A program made the translations under genes and the position numbers. This document shows positions 43,064 through 53,474 of a stretch of 64,000 bases of DNA, piece after piece. Position 1 is the first letter of the stretch. Each line of letters starts with the position of its first letter. The notes beneath the pieces were generated by a model. The model worked only from the letters and a program-made list of their open reading frames with translations, was not told where the DNA came from and ran no database searches. The stretch lies in NCBI GenBank assembly GCA_903832735.1, contig CAILCO010000046.1, forward strand, positions 23,005-87,004. The letters are read 5' to 3'. The stretch is from an uncultured Sterolibacterium sp. (lineage in GTDB: Bacteria; Pseudomonadota; Gammaproteobacteria; Burkholderiales; Rhodocyclaceae).

Positions 43064-46000
43064 TTACAGTAACACCCTTTCGATGCCGCCGCGGTTTGCG
43101 CGCTGGACATACTCGGCCATCCAGTCGGGCCCGAGCAGCCTCCCGGCCATTGCCACCACGATATAGTCGGCGCTGGTTCCGGCATCGTCATCGAAGCGGC
43201 TCAGACCTTGCAGGCAGGAAGGGCAGGAGGTGAGGATCTTCACTTCCCCGGTGAAACCATCGGCGCGCAACTTTGCGGCACCCGTCTCCATCTCCTCCTG
43301 CTTGCGGAAGCGCACCTGGGTCGAGATATCCGGGCGCGACACCGCCAGCGTGCCGGATTCGCCGCAGCAGCGCTCATTCTGCAGAACCGGCTGGCCCATC
43401 AGCGCATTAACCACCTTGAGCGGATTGTGCGTTTTCATCGGCGTGTGGCAGGGGTCGTGATAGAGGTAGCGCGTGCCGGTCACGCCGTCGAGCTTGAGGC
43501 CTTTTTCCAGCAGGTATTCGTGAATATCGAGCAGCCGGCAGCCCGGGAATATCTTCTCGAATTCGTACTTCTGCAACTGATCCATGCAGGTGCCGCAGGA
43601 AACGATCACGGTCTTGATGTCGAGGTAGTTGAGGGTGTTGGCGACCCTGTGGAAGAGCACCCGGTTGTCGGTGCTGATGCGTCGGCCGGATTCGTCGTCG
43701 CCGCTTGCGGTCTGCGGATAGCCGCAGCACAGGTAGCCGGGCGGCAGCACTGTCTGCACCCCGAGATGGTAGAGCATCGCCTGGGTGGCCAGGCCCACTT
43801 GCGAGAACAACCGTTCCGAGCCGCAGCCGGGGAAGTAGAAGACAGCATCGGCATCGGTCTGTCGCGGATCGCGGATCACCGGGATCACCTTGTCGTCCTC
43901 GATGTCGAGCAGAGCCCGCGAAGTTCGCTTGGGCAGGCCGCCGGGCATCGGCTTGGTGACGAAATGAATGACCTGCGCTCTTAAGGTCGGCCGGCCCAGC
44001 GTCGCCGGCGGATGCCGGGCTACCTCGTCGGTCAGCCCGAGCGCTCTTGCCGCCCGGTAAGCTAGGCGCTGCGCGGCGTAGCCTGCGCGGATCATGCCGG
44101 CGCGGAGCAGCTTGATCGTCGCCGGATCGGTGGCGTTGAGGAAGGCCATTGCCGCACTGGTGCCGGGGTTGAACTTTTTTTTGCCCTGGCGGCGCAGGAA
44201 GTTCCTCATGGCGATCGAGACATCGCCGAAGTCGATGTCCACCGGACAGGGGTTCAGGCACTTGTGGCAGATCGTGCAATGGTCGGCGACATCGGAGAAC
44301 TCGTCGAAGTGCTGCAGCGAGATGCCGCGCCGCGTCTGCTCTTCGTAGAGGAAGGCCTCGATCAGGAGCGAGGTGCCGAGGATCTTGTTGCGCGGGCTGT
44401 AGAGCAGGTTGGCGCGCGGCACGTGGGTCGAACACACCGGCTTGCATTTGCCGCAGCGCAGGCAATCCTTGACCAGGTCGGAAATCGTGCCGATCTCCGA
44501 TTGTTCCATGATCAGGCTTTCCGCGGCCAGCAGGTTGAACGAGGGCGTGTAGGCATTGGCCAGATCGCCGCCGGGCATCAGCTTGCCCTTGTTGAAGCGG
44601 CCTTCGGGATCGACCCTGCGCTTATAGTCCTGGTAGGGGCGGATCTCTTCTTCGGAGAGAAACTCGAGCTTGGTGATGCCGATGCCGTGTTCGCCCGAGA
44701 CCACGCCGCCCAGGGTTCTGGCCAGCGCCATGATCCGGGCAACTGCCTTGTTGGCGGTGGCGAGCATGGCGTAGTTGTCTGAATTGACCGGGATGTTGGT
44801 ATGCACATTGCCGTCGCCGGCATGCATGTGCAGCGCGACGAAGACCCGGCCGCGCAGCACCTCCTGGTGCAGTCCGTCGATGCGCAGGACGACTTGGCGA
44901 TAGGCCTTGCCGTCGAAAATCGCGGAGAGCGGCACCGCCAGCTCGGACTTCCAGGAAACGCGCAGCGAGTAGTCCTGGAACCGGTGAAACAGGGTCGGGT
45001 TGGCGGCTCGGTTGGACAGAGGTCCCGCGATAATTCCTCGTGCAACGAGCTCGTGCTCGGCCTGGAGCAAGGGCAGGTCGAGATGATCGAGCAGCCACTG
45101 CCAGCGCAGCGCCACCGCCGAAAGCAGCTCCAGCGCCTGCTCGCGCCTGTCGTCGAACATTTCGGTCGCATCGAGGCCAGTATCGCCGGCGTCCGCAGGC
45201 AGGTCTCCGGAGAGGAATTCGACGAGGGCGGCGCAGAGATCCAGCTTGTTCCTGATCGACAGCTCGATGTTGATACGCTCGATGCCGTCGCAGTAGTCGC
45301 CCATGCGCGGCAAGGGGATGACCACGTCCTCGTTGAGCTTGAAGGCGTTGGTGTGCTTGGCGATGGCGGCGGTGCGCGCGCGGTCGAGCCAGAATTTCTT
45401 GCGCGTCTCGGGGCTCACCGCAATGAAGCCTTCGCCGCCGCGAAGATTGGCGATCTTCACCACTTCCGAGGCGGCGGCCATCACCGCGGCTTCGTCGTCG
45501 CCGACCAGATCGCCGATCAGCACCATCTTCGGCCGGCCATGGCGGCGGGCCTTGGTGGCATAGCCGACCGCGCGGACATAGCGCTCGTCGAGATGTTCCA
45601 GACCCGCCAGAAATACGCCCGAGTTCGCGCCGTTCTGACCGGGCTTGAAGTATTCCGTGATTTCGACGATCGAGGGCACCGCCTCCCGCACCTGCTCGAA
45701 GAACTCCAGGCAGACGGTGCGGGTGTGGGTCGGCATCCGGTGCAGGATCCACACCGCCGAGGTGATGATGCCGTCGGTGCCTTCCTTCTGCACGGCGGGT
45801 AGTCCCGCCAGGAACTTGTCGGTGACGTCCTTGCCGAGGCCCGCCTTGCGGAATTGCCGGCCGGGAATTTCCAGCGTCTCCTGGGCGAGCAGCCTGGTCC
45901 CGGAGGCATCGAAACGGGACAGGCGAAAGCGGGCCAGTGCCTGCTCGTGGATCTTGCCGAAATTGTGCTCCAGACGCGTAACTTCCAGCCAGTTGCCATC

Positions 46001-46909
46001 GGGCGTGACCATCTTCCAGGAAGCCAGATTGTCGAGCGCCGTGCCCCACAGCACGGCTTTCTTGCCGCCGGCGTTCATGGCGATGTTGCCGCCGATGCAG
46101 GAGGCGTCGGCCGAGGTCGGGTCGCAGGCGAAGACCAGGTTGGCGGCTTCCGCCGCCTCCATCGCGCGCTTGGTGACCAGCCCGGCGCCGGTGCGCAGGG
46201 TCGCATAGGGCCGGTCCGCACCGGGCAGCAGCAGCTCTTCGACGCTGCCCATGGTGATCAGCTTCTCGGTGTTGATGACCACGGAACGGTCGGTCAGCGG
46301 CACCGCCCCGCCGGTGTAGCCGGTGCCGCCGCCGCGCGGGATGATGGTCAGTTCCAGCTCGATGCAGCCTTTCACCAGCGGGCCGACCTCCGCTTCGCTG
46401 TCGGGCGTGAGCACGACGAAGGGATACTCGACCCGCCAGTCGGTGGCGTCGGTGACGTGGGAAACGCGGCTCAAGCCATCGAAGCGGATGTTGTCGCGGC
46501 GGGTGTGCTTGGCCAGCACGCGCAGCACCTTTTGGCGCAGCGCCAGGGTGGCAGGAAAGCGCGCCTCGAAGCGGCCCACCGCCTGATGCGCCGCAGCCAG
46601 CAGCATGCCGACTCGTTCGTTGCCGTGGCGGCGCTTCTCGATTTCCCCGAGGCGGTGGCGCAGCGCCTCGGTCAGCGCCTGATGCCGTTCCGGGTTGGCG
46701 AGCAGGTCGTCCTCGAGATAAGGGTTACGCAGGACGACCCAGATATCGCCGAGCACTTCATAGAGCATCCGTGCCGAACGGCCGGTGACGCGCTCCGAGC
46801 GCAGTTCGTCGAGCACGCGCCAGGCCTCGTGGCCTAACAGGCGGATGACGATCTCCCGGTCGGAAAACGAAGTGTAGTTATAGGGAATCTCGCGCAGGCG
46901 GGTGTTCAT
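43064..46909 (-). CDS. FAD-linked oxidoreductase fused to Fe-S/CCG subunit (DUF3683 type)
   Basis: 1281 residues. Order: an N-terminal DUF3683-like region (~1-150); a FAD_binding_4 domain ([15 protein letters not shown]) and FAD-oxidase C-terminal domain as in GlcD or D-lactate dehydrogenase (~170-800, with a [13 protein letters not shown] segment); two 4Fe-4S motifs ([11 protein letters not shown] and [14 protein letters not shown]); and CCG domains ([15 protein letters not shown]). It is thus a fused GlcDEF/Dld-like 2-hydroxyacid dehydrogenase. ATG 46909 begins [15 protein letters not shown], the family start; the track adds 20 residues. The acceptor and substrate are not evident. The MATE gene starts divergently 99 bases away. 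Confidence 0.88.
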   Translation of the reverse strand: MNTRLREIPYNYTSFSDREIVIRLLGHEAWRVLDELRSERVTGRSARMLYEVLGDIWVVLRNPYLEDDLLANPERHQALTEALRHRLGEIEKRRHGNERVGMLLAAAHQAVGRFEARFPATLALRQKVLRVLAKHTRRDNIRFDGLSRVSHVTDATDWRVEYPFVVLTPDSEAEVGPLVKGCIELELTIIPRGGGTGYTGGAVPLTDRSVVINTEKLITMGSVEELLLPGADRPYATLRTGAGLVTKRAMEAAEAANLVFACDPTSADASCIGGNIAMNAGGKKAVLWGTALDNLASWKMVTPDGNWLEVTRLEHNFGKIHEQALARFRLSRFDASGTRLLAQETLEIPGRQFRKAGLGKDVTDKFLAGLPAVQKEGTDGIITSAVWILHRMPTHTRTVCLEFFEQVREAVPSIVEITEYFKPGQNGANSGVFLAGLEHLDERYVRAVGYATKARRHGRPKMVLIGDLVGDDEAAVMAAASEVVKIANLRGGEGFIAVSPETRKKFWLDRARTAAIAKHTNAFKLNEDVVIPLPRMGDYCDGIERINIELSIRNKLDLCAALVEFLSGDLPADAGDTGLDATEMFDDRREQALELLSAVALRWQWLLDHLDLPLLQAEHELVARGIIAGPLSNRAANPTLFHRFQDYSLRVSWKSELAVPLSAIFDGKAYRQVVLRIDGLHQEVLRGRVFVALHMHAGDGNVHTNIPVNSDNYAMLATANKAVARIMALARTLGGVVSGEHGIGITKLEFLSEEEIRPYQDYKRRVDPEGRFNKGKLMPGGDLANAYTPSFNLLAAESLIMEQSEIGTISDLVKDCLRCGKCKPVCSTHVPRANLLYSPRNKILGTSLLIEAFLYEEQTRRGISLQHFDEFSDVADHCTICHKCLNPCPVDIDFGDVSIAMRNFLRRQGKKKFNPGTSAAMAFLNATDPATIKLLRAGMIRAGYAAQRLAYRAARALGLTDEVARHPPATLGRPTLRAQVIHFVTKPMPGGLPKRTSRALLDIEDDKVIPVIRDPRQTDADAVFYFPGCGSERLFSQVGLATQAMLYHLGVQTVLPPGYLCCGYPQTASGDDESGRRISTDNRVLFHRVANTLNYLDIKTVIVSCGTCMDQLQKYEFEKIFPGCRLLDIHEYLLEKGLKLDGVTGTRYLYHDPCHTPMKTHNPLKVVNALMGQPVLQNERCCGESGTLAVSRPDISTQVRFRKQEEMETGAAKLRADGFTGEVKILTSCPSCLQGLSRFDDDAGTSADYIVVAMAGRLLGPDWMAEYVQRANRGGIERVLL

Positions 46910-47008
46910 CTGGTCAGGCCGCGATGGGCCATAGTGCAAAGCGTGATATTTTAGGCCACCTGTGCCCATGTAGGTCGGTCTTCAGGCCGACGACCGGAGG
47001 AAGTCCCC

Positions 47009-48352
47009 GTGGGACGTGTCCCGATGTTGCGCAAGCTCTTCCATTTGTCCTGGCCGGTGCTGATCGCCCAGCTGGCGGTGATGGCCAACGGCGTCATCGA
47101 TACCATCATGGCCGGCCGGCTTTCCGCCGTCGACCTGTCCGCGGTCGGGGTCGGCGCCTCGATCTACATCGCCGTATTCGTCAGCGCCATGGGCGTGCTG
47201 CTGGCGCTCACTCCGACGGTCGCGCAACTCTACGGCGCCGGCCGGTATCTGGAGATCGGCGAGGAAGTCAGACAGTCGGCCTGGCTCGCGCTGTTCCTGG
47301 GCGGCATCGTCATCGTCGTGCTGCGCCATCCCGAACCCTTCCTGCTTCTGTCGAAATTGACGCCGGCGGTCGAGATCAAGGTGCGTGCCTATCTCGATGC
47401 GCTCTCCTGGAGCGTCCTGCCGGCGCTGTGGTTCCGCGTCTTCTACGCTTTTTCCAGCGGCATCGCCCGGCCGCGCGCGATCATGGTTTTCAACCTGATC
47501 GGCGTAGTCCTGAAAGTGCCGCTCAACCTGATCTTCATCTACGGCGCTTTCGGTTTGCCCCCGCTGGGCGGACCGGGCTGTGCGGTGTCCACGGCGCTGG
47601 TCAGCATGGTCAGTTGCCTGCTCGCCTGGCTCTGGTGCGCGACTGCCCAAGAATACCGGCCGTACCGGATCTTCGCCGGACTGAGTCTGCCCCGGCCGGC
47701 GAAACTCGCCAGCCTGCTCGCCCTCGGCCTGCCGATCGGCGCTACCTTCTTCGTCGACGTCACCGCCTTCACCTTCATGGCGCTGTTCATCGCCAGGCTA
47801 GGCCCGGTCACCTCGGGCGCGCATCAGATCGCGGCCAATCTGGCGGCGCTGACCTTCATGCTGCCGCTGGCGCTGGGCAATGCCGCCAGCGTCCTGGCCG
47901 GCCAAGCCCTGGGCGCCAGCGATCCGCGCCGCGCCCGGCAGGCGGGCCTGACCGGCATGGCCGTGGCCCTGGGCCTGGGCGCCGTGACCAGTCTCGCGCT
48001 GTGGTTCGGCGCCGGATCGATAGCCGGCTTCTATTCGAAAGATCCCGAGGTGAGGCTGGCGGCGGCGACGCTGATCACTTATGTTGCGGTCTATCATCAG
48101 TTCGACGCTTTGCAGGCGGTGGCGGTGAGCCTGCTGCGCGGCTACAAGAAGACCGCGGTGCCGATGGCCATCTACGCCGTCGCCCTGTGGGGCGTCGGCC
48201 TAGGCGGCGGCTACCTGCTCGGGCTGACCGACTGGATCGCCGCGCCCGCCGGGGCGGCCGGCTTCTGGCTCGCCGCCGCCCTCAGCCTGGCGCTGGCCGG
48301 AGTTCTGGTGGCGGGCTATTTCCTCAGGGTTTCACGGCAAAGATTGTCCTAG
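47009..48352 (+). CDS. MATE-family efflux transporter
   Basis: 447 residues, about twelve membrane segments in two halves. LSWPVLIAQLAVMANGVIDTIMAGRLS at the start and HQIAANLAALTFMLPLALGNAASVL in the second half are typical of NorM/DinF-type MATE proteins, which export cations or drugs using Na+ or H+. GTG 47009 has GGAGGA upstream; ATG 47024 is possible. The longer ORF at 46924 in another frame is a shadow. The substrate is unknown. Confidence 0.9.
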   Translation: MGRVPMLRKLFHLSWPVLIAQLAVMANGVIDTIMAGRLSAVDLSAVGVGASIYIAVFVSAMGVLLALTPTVAQLYGAGRYLEIGEEVRQSAWLALFLGGIVIVVLRHPEPFLLLSKLTPAVEIKVRAYLDALSWSVLPALWFRVFYAFSSGIARPRAIMVFNLIGVVLKVPLNLIFIYGAFGLPPLGGPGCAVSTALVSMVSCLLAWLWCATAQEYRPYRIFAGLSLPRPAKLASLLALGLPIGATFFVDVTAFTFMALFIARLGPVTSGAHQIAANLAALTFMLPLALGNAASVLAGQALGASDPRRARQAGLTGMAVALGLGAVTSLALWFGAGSIAGFYSKDPEVRLAAATLITYVAVYHQFDALQAVAVSLLRGYKKTAVPMAIYAVALWGVGLGGGYLLGLTDWIAAPAGAAGFWLAAALSLALAGVLVAGYFLRVSRQRLS

Positions 48353-48360
48353 CCGAGTGC

Positions 48361-48379
48361 CGGGCCGCCCCAAGCGAGG
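48361..48379. repeat. GC-rich dispersed repeat, copy 3
   Basis: CGGGCCGCCCCAAGCGAGG just after the MATE gene. The 159-base gap to ilvA also holds a CCCTT/AAGGG stem. No gene is seen in it. Confidence 0.6.
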
Positions 48380-48511
48380 CGCAGCGTTGGACATGGAGTC
48401 CCGGAGGGACCAACCATCGTCACTCCCTTTCGCGGAAGGGGGCGGGGGGATTGTCCTATTCCGCCTCGGCCTGCTAGGCTTCGCCTCTTTAAACTTGGTT
48501 CCCGCATCCGC

Positions 48512-50023
48512 ATGCATCCCGACTACCTGGAAAAGATCCTCAACGCCCGCGTCTATGATGTGGCCATCGAATCGCCGCTGGAACTGGCGCCCAACCTCTC
48601 GGCGCGCAGCGGCAACCGCATCTGGCTGAAGCGCGAGGACATGCAGCCGGTGTTTTCCTTCAAGCTGCGCGGCGCCTACAACAAGATGGCGCATCTCACG
48701 CCGGCGCAGTTGAAGCGCGGCGTTATCACCGCCTCGGCCGGCAACCACGCCCAGGGCGTCGCGCTGTCGGCGCAGAAGCTGTCCTGCCGCGCGGTGATCG
48801 TGATGCCGGTGACCACGCCGCAGATCAAGATCAACGCGGTGCGGGTGCGCGGCGCCGAAGTGGTGCTGGCCGGCGATTCCTTCGACGAGGCCTACGCTCA
48901 CGCGCTGCTCCTGGAGAAGAAGCAGAAGCTGGTGTTCGTCCATCCTTACGACGACCCCGAAATCATCGCCGGCCAGGGCACCATCGGCATGGAGATCCTG
49001 CGCCAGCATGCCGGGCCGATCGACGCGGTATTCTGCTGCGTCGGCGGCGGCGGCCTGATCTCCGGCGTGGCCGCCTACATCAAGCGGCTGCGTCCGGAAA
49101 CCAGGATCATCGGCGTCGAGGCGATGGACGCCGACGCCATGGCCCGGTCGCTGGCCGCCGGCCGACGCATCACCCTGGACCGGGTCGGTCTGTTCGCCGA
49201 CGGCGCCGCAGTGAAGCTGGTCGGCCAGGAAACCTTCCGCCTTTGCCAGGAATATGTAGACGAGATGGTGCTGGTCGATACCGATGCGATCTGCGCGGCG
49301 ATCAAGGACGTGTTCGAGGACACCCGCTCCATCCTCGAGCCGGCCGGCGCGCTGGCCATCGCCGGCGCCAAGGAATATGCCCGGCGCCACAAGCTGAAGA
49401 ACAAGACCCTGGTCGCGGTGGCCTCGGGCGCCAACATGAATTTCGACCGCCTGCGCTTTGTTGCCGAGCGCGCCGAAGTCGGCGAGCAGCGCGAAGCGGT
49501 GCTGGCGGTGACGATCCCCGAGCAGCCCGGCAGCTTCAAGAAATTCTGCGACCTGATCGGCAGCCGCAGCATCACCGAGTTCAACTACCGCTTCTCGGAT
49601 GCCGAGGAGGCCCATGTCTTCGCCGGCGTCCAGGTCGGCAACCGAGCCGAGTCGCTGAAGCTGGTCGAGTCGCTGAAGAAGCACGGCCTGGCCACGCTCG
49701 ATCTGACCGACGACGAGATGGCCAAGTTGCATGTCCGCCATATGGTCGGCGGCCATGCGCCGCAAGTGCATGACGAACTGCTCTACCGCTTCGAGTTTCC
49801 GGAGCGGCCGGGCGCGCTGATGCGCTTCCTGGAAAGCATGAGCGCTGGCTGGAACATCTCGCTGTTCCACTACCGCAATCACGGTGCCGACTATGCCCGC
49901 GTACTGGTCGGCATGCAGGTGCCGGCGAAGGAAATGAAGGAGTTCCGCGCCTTCCTCAAGAACCTCGGCTACCGCTGCTGGGACGAGAGCGGCAACCCCG
50001 CTTACCGACTATTCCTCGGCTGA
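48512..50023 (+). CDS. ilvA: Threonine ammonia-lyase, biosynthetic
   Basis: 503 residues. PLP-dependent deamination of threonine to 2-oxobutanoate, the first step of isoleucine synthesis. The PLP lysine is in FSFKLRGAYNKM and the phosphate loop is VGGGGLISGVAAYIK. Two C-terminal ACT-like regulatory domains (~330-500, with PGSFKKFCDLIG and PGALMRFLES) fit feedback control by isoleucine/valine, as in the long IlvA. ATG 48512 is the start. Its end overlaps the convergent amidohydrolase gene by 15 bases. Confidence 0.93.
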   Translation: MHPDYLEKILNARVYDVAIESPLELAPNLSARSGNRIWLKREDMQPVFSFKLRGAYNKMAHLTPAQLKRGVITASAGNHAQGVALSAQKLSCRAVIVMPVTTPQIKINAVRVRGAEVVLAGDSFDEAYAHALLLEKKQKLVFVHPYDDPEIIAGQGTIGMEILRQHAGPIDAVFCCVGGGGLISGVAAYIKRLRPETRIIGVEAMDADAMARSLAAGRRITLDRVGLFADGAAVKLVGQETFRLCQEYVDEMVLVDTDAICAAIKDVFEDTRSILEPAGALAIAGAKEYARRHKLKNKTLVAVASGANMNFDRLRFVAERAEVGEQREAVLAVTIPEQPGSFKKFCDLIGSRSITEFNYRFSDAEEAHVFAGVQVGNRAESLKLVESLKKHGLATLDLTDDEMAKLHVRHMVGGHAPQVHDELLYRFEFPERPGALMRFLESMSAGWNISLFHYRNHGADYARVLVGMQVPAKEMKEFRAFLKNLGYRCWDESGNPAYRLFLG

Positions 50024-50758
50024 CGCCCGGCCTTGCATTGATGGCCATGCTGCCGCTTCGAGAGCCTGTGCCAGGCTGGCGATCACCTGGCTGCGCAAGC
50101 ACCGCCACTTCTTGCCGCCCGCCGCCACGATGCCCTGGTTGATCTCCAGTTCGATGCCGAGGTAATCGTCGGCCGGGAAGCGGCGGCGCAAGTAGGCGGT
50201 GAGGCCATCGGACTTTCCGCTGTAGGGATAGTTGCGGCGCAGCCTCAGGCCAGGTTCCCGTTCCCTGAAACACGCTAGCCACGCCTCGCACAGGTCGGCT
50301 TCGCCGGCGCGTGCCGGGTCGTAGAGCAGGCCTACGTCGGCTGATCGAACGATGCCGTCGAGCACGGGCGTGAAGCTGTGGCTGGAAAGGTGGATCACGC
50401 GCTGGCCGCTTGCCAGCGCAGCGACGATCGCAGCCTCCACCTTGCTGCGAAACGGCAGGTAATAGTCCGCGAGTATCCGCTGGCGAAGCTCCGCTGGCAG
50501 GCGGCGAATGGCCTCGGCATGGAGGCGCGGATGGCCGGGCGAGCGGTTGAGGTCCACCAGCAGGCGGCTGATGGTCGAATAGATCAGCGGCGCGCCGAGT
50601 TGTCGTGCCAAGGTCCGGGCCATGCTCAAGGCACCGGCGTCGTAGCCGCGGTGGCTTTGCAGCAGGTCTTCGCAGCCCGCGAAGCAGTCGCGGTAGCGTA
50701 TCGGAATCCGATTGCCGCCATGTTCGCAGGTGATCAGGAACCGGCCGTGCTGCTCCAT
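50009..50758 (-). CDS. N-formylglutamate amidohydrolase family protein
   Basis: 249 residues. LITCEHGGNRIPIRYRDCF and HLSSHSFTP are the metal-ligand motifs of the FGase family, zinc amidohydrolases related to HutG. A classical histidine-degradation role is unlikely, since no hut genes are nearby. It starts two bases after the GCS2-like ligase stop and is the last gene of the amidoligase cluster, so it may trim or release an N-acyl/formyl group or a glutamyl product. That role is inference. Confidence 0.83.
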   Translation of the reverse strand: MEQHGRFLITCEHGGNRIPIRYRDCFAGCEDLLQSHRGYDAGALSMARTLARQLGAPLIYSTISRLLVDLNRSPGHPRLHAEAIRRLPAELRQRILADYYLPFRSKVEAAIVAALASGQRVIHLSSHSFTPVLDGIVRSADVGLLYDPARAGEADLCEAWLACFREREPGLRLRRNYPYSGKSDGLTAYLRRRFPADDYLGIELEINQGIVAAGGKKWRCLRSQVIASLAQALEAAAWPSMQGRASAEE

Positions 50759-50760
50759 GT

Positions 50761-52008
50761 TTAGCGGTCCATGAACAGGCGTCCGTCGGCCAGGCAGTCG
50801 CAGAGTTCTCTATAGACAGCGTGAAGACTATGCCGCTCAAAATTCGCACCGAGTGCGCGCATGATCCGGCGCGCGAGAGGGCCCCTGCTCAATATGAGAT
50901 CGAGCGGCGCGAGGTTCACCTGTGACAGCAGGGGATCTGCGGCGCACGAGGCAAACAGGTGACGCCACAACTCATGGGCCTCGCAGTGGTCCTGCGGGAA
51001 GCCGAGCAGATTCAGGTAATCCGCATCGACTATCAGCGCCCTGTCGGCGTCGCGGATGCATGCGTGCAGAATGTCCGCCAGGGCGCCGGTTGCGATGCGC
51101 CGTTGCGCCTCGGGAGGCGACCACCGGCCCTGATACAGCGCCCTGGCGACGGCGCTGGTGAGGGCGGCGATGGCCAGATCGGCCTGTGGGCATTCCTGCA
51201 GGTCGATGACACGGATTTCCAGGGCGTCGCGGTCGAAGCGCGGGATGGCGCCGCGGGTGTTTAGCCACTCATGCTGCAGCACGCCGTCGGGGTCGAGGGA
51301 AGCGATATCGCGGTACATCGGCGCCAATACCTCCGCCTCATATCCGTTTCGGCTGGAGGCATTATCGGGCACTAGCCGGCCGATCAGCGAGGGCACGCGG
51401 GCCGGATGGAGGCGATAGCACTGCATGCGGAAATCGAGAGCCTCTTGGGCTCGCCCTTCCGCCACCGGAGAACTGGCCGCAAGCGCCGGCAGGATGGGCA
51501 GCACGAGGCGCGCGGCGGCATGCAGTCGCGCGAACTCTTCGTCGCCGGCGAAAGGCAGGTTGAGATGCATGCTCTGGATATTGGCCCAGCCGTGCGAGCG
51601 GCAATCGAAGATCCGGTCGTAGCTGCGGTAGATGGCCGCGCCATGGTGCGGCCACAGCCGCGTTTCGTTCGCCGGATTCATCCACGGGTGCATCGCGCCG
51701 GGCATCAGCCTCGCGCCGAACTCGGCGAGCAGCGCCGCTATGCTCCTAAGTTCAGCCTGGAATCCCTCTGCGAGTCCCTCCAGCCGCGCTTGCGGCGGTG
51801 CGTTCTTGATCTCGACCAGATGCAACGTCAGTTCGTTGGACCAGGCGAAGCGACCCTTCTTCACCTCGTTCGCGTAATGGCCGGAGGCATTTTGCAACAG
51901 CCGGTCGGCGATCGGCAGCAGCGCCAGGCTGTCGCTATCCACGATCATGTACTCGAGTTCGATGCCGTAGGCCGAGAATGCCCGCAGCGCGGTAGCAGAC
52001 GACGTCAT
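50761..52008 (-). CDS. GCS2-like glutamate-cysteine-ligase-family protein (YbdK type)
   Basis: 415 residues. GCS2 fold of carboxylate-amine ligases: GIELEYMIVD at the start with Mg-binding glutamates, HLVEIKNAPP, and a central active-site region (HPWMNPANETRLWPH). Family members form gamma-glutamyl amide bonds with ATP, but bacterial YbdK-like members often have unknown acceptors. ATG 52008 overlaps the ATP-grasp stop as ATGA, so translation is coupled; the track's GTG 52020 is four codons longer. It would act after or with the ATP-grasp ligase encoded just upstream. Confidence 0.83.
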   Translation of the reverse strand: MTSSATALRAFSAYGIELEYMIVDSDSLALLPIADRLLQNASGHYANEVKKGRFAWSNELTLHLVEIKNAPPQARLEGLAEGFQAELRSIAALLAEFGARLMPGAMHPWMNPANETRLWPHHGAAIYRSYDRIFDCRSHGWANIQSMHLNLPFAGDEEFARLHAAARLVLPILPALAASSPVAEGRAQEALDFRMQCYRLHPARVPSLIGRLVPDNASSRNGYEAEVLAPMYRDIASLDPDGVLQHEWLNTRGAIPRFDRDALEIRVIDLQECPQADLAIAALTSAVARALYQGRWSPPEAQRRIATGALADILHACIRDADRALIVDADYLNLLGFPQDHCEAHELWRHLFASCAADPLLSQVNLAPLDLILSRGPLARRIMRALGANFERHSLHAVYRELCDCLADGRLFMDR

Positions 52009-53474
52009 GGCAGGCGCCACCCGCGCGCCGCCATCCTGCGGGCGAACACCGTCATGACCTCGAGGTAGAGCGCGTCCTTCAGCACACCGTCCTCGTTGCC
52101 GGCATCGACGTTGGGGTTGTCATTGACCTCGATCACGCAATAGCCGCGCCCCATCGCCTTGAGGTCCACGCCATAGAAGCCGTCGCCGATCAGGTTGGCC
52201 GCCTTCAGGGCGAGCTTGATGACTTGCGCCGGCGCATCGTCAAGCGGCAAGGCCACTGCGGCACCTTCTGCGTAGGCGGTTCCCTCCGACGCGTGCCTGA
52301 TGATCTGCCAGTGCCCCGGTGCCATGTGGTACTTGCAGACGAAGAGCGGGCGTCGGTCGAGGATGCCCACGCGCCAGTCGAATTCCGTCGGCAGGTATTC
52401 CTGGGCCACGATCAACGCGGACTTCTCCAACAGGCAGGTGACCGCCGCGCTCAACTCGGCCTCCGATTCCGCCTTGACGACCCCGAGCGAGAAGGAACCG
52501 TCCGGTTGCTTGAGGACGCATGGCAAACCGAGGGTCGGGATGATCTGCTGCACGTTGTCCCTATGCACCAACAGGGTCTTCGGAATGGGAATGCCGTGCC
52601 GGGGCAGCAGTTCGGCCAGATAGACCTTGTTGTTGCAACGGAGGATGGATTCAGGGTCGTCGATCACCACCAGTCCCTCGGCTGCGGCGCGCCGGGAGAA
52701 GCGATAGGTATAGTGGTTGATGAAGGTGTTGTCGCGAATGAAGAGTCCGTCGAAACGGCCCAGCCTTGCCATGTCCGAATGACCAATCAACTCGGCCTGT
52801 ATGCCTATCGCATGCGCGGCTTTGACGAACTTCGCCAGCGCCGCATCGTCGGAGGCCGGATGGGCACAGTCGCGATCATGCAGGATAGCCAGATTGAAGC
52901 GGGGCGGACGCTGACGTAGCGGCCGTAGCTGGCGGCCGTCGAAATACCCGTGCGCCGCCTCGACTGCGAAGTCCTGATGCTGGTGCGGAATCTCGCTGGC
53001 GGCGATGGCCTTGACGCTGCTGACATGCCAGACGCCGTCCTTGCGGGCAAACAGCGCGCGCAGCAGGGGTGCCTGGAACAGATCGAAGATTTGCCGGCTC
53101 AAGGCGTCGTAGCGGGCCGTCATGTTGCGGCCGAAATAGATGCTGAGCGTGAACTCGTCCGACTTGATTGGCGCCAGAGATTTCGCGACCAGTTCGTCGA
53201 GGCTGGAAGTCATGAGCCGGACCAGATTCTGCGATTGCAGGTCCTCAATAGCGGAGACGAGCGGCAGCGGCCTGTGGCCCCGCGCTTCCGCCAGCAACGA
53301 GACGTAGTAGCCGAAGCTCTGGTAGCGGTAGGATTTGCACAGGTTGTAAACCCGCACGGCAGGCTGCTTGCCGTAGGCCGGCTCGGTCAGGTAGGCGCGT
53401 GCAGCGACGACGGTCACGTCGGGGATCGCCAAGGGCCAGTCTTCGGGAACGTCGACCACGACGAGCAGTTTCAT
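52005..53474 (-). CDS. RimK-like ATP-grasp ligase with N-terminal RLAN-type domain
   Basis: 489 residues. The N-terminal ~200 residues (MKLLVVVDVPEDWPLAIPDV, VYNLCKSYRYQSFGYYVSLLAEARG) match the extension seen on RimK-like ligases in this gene context. The ATP-grasp part (~260-489) has VLKQPDGSFSLGVVK, EYLPTEFDWRVGIL and the Mg-binding IEVNDNPNVDAGNEDG. RimK-type enzymes add amino acids, often glutamate, to carboxylates by an acyl-phosphate route. It overlaps the C39-like gene by four bases and the GCS2 gene by four. The substrate is unknown. Confidence 0.84.
   Translation of the reverse strand: MKLLVVVDVPEDWPLAIPDVTVVAARAYLTEPAYGKQPAVRVYNLCKSYRYQSFGYYVSLLAEARGHRPLPLVSAIEDLQSQNLVRLMTSSLDELVAKSLAPIKSDEFTLSIYFGRNMTARYDALSRQIFDLFQAPLLRALFARKDGVWHVSSVKAIAASEIPHQHQDFAVEAAHGYFDGRQLRPLRQRPPRFNLAILHDRDCAHPASDDAALAKFVKAAHAIGIQAELIGHSDMARLGRFDGLFIRDNTFINHYTYRFSRRAAAEGLVVIDDPESILRCNNKVYLAELLPRHGIPIPKTLLVHRDNVQQIIPTLGLPCVLKQPDGSFSLGVVKAESEAELSAAVTCLLEKSALIVAQEYLPTEFDWRVGILDRRPLFVCKYHMAPGHWQIIRHASEGTAYAEGAAVALPLDDAPAQVIKLALKAANLIGDGFYGVDLKAMGRGYCVIEVNDNPNVDAGNEDGVLKDALYLEVMTVFARRMAARGWRLP

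Noticed and set aside
46924-48477. 517-residue plus-strand ORF
   Set aside because: Different frame over the MATE gene; Arg/Gly/Ala-rich shadow without motifs, while the 47009 frame has clear MATE features.
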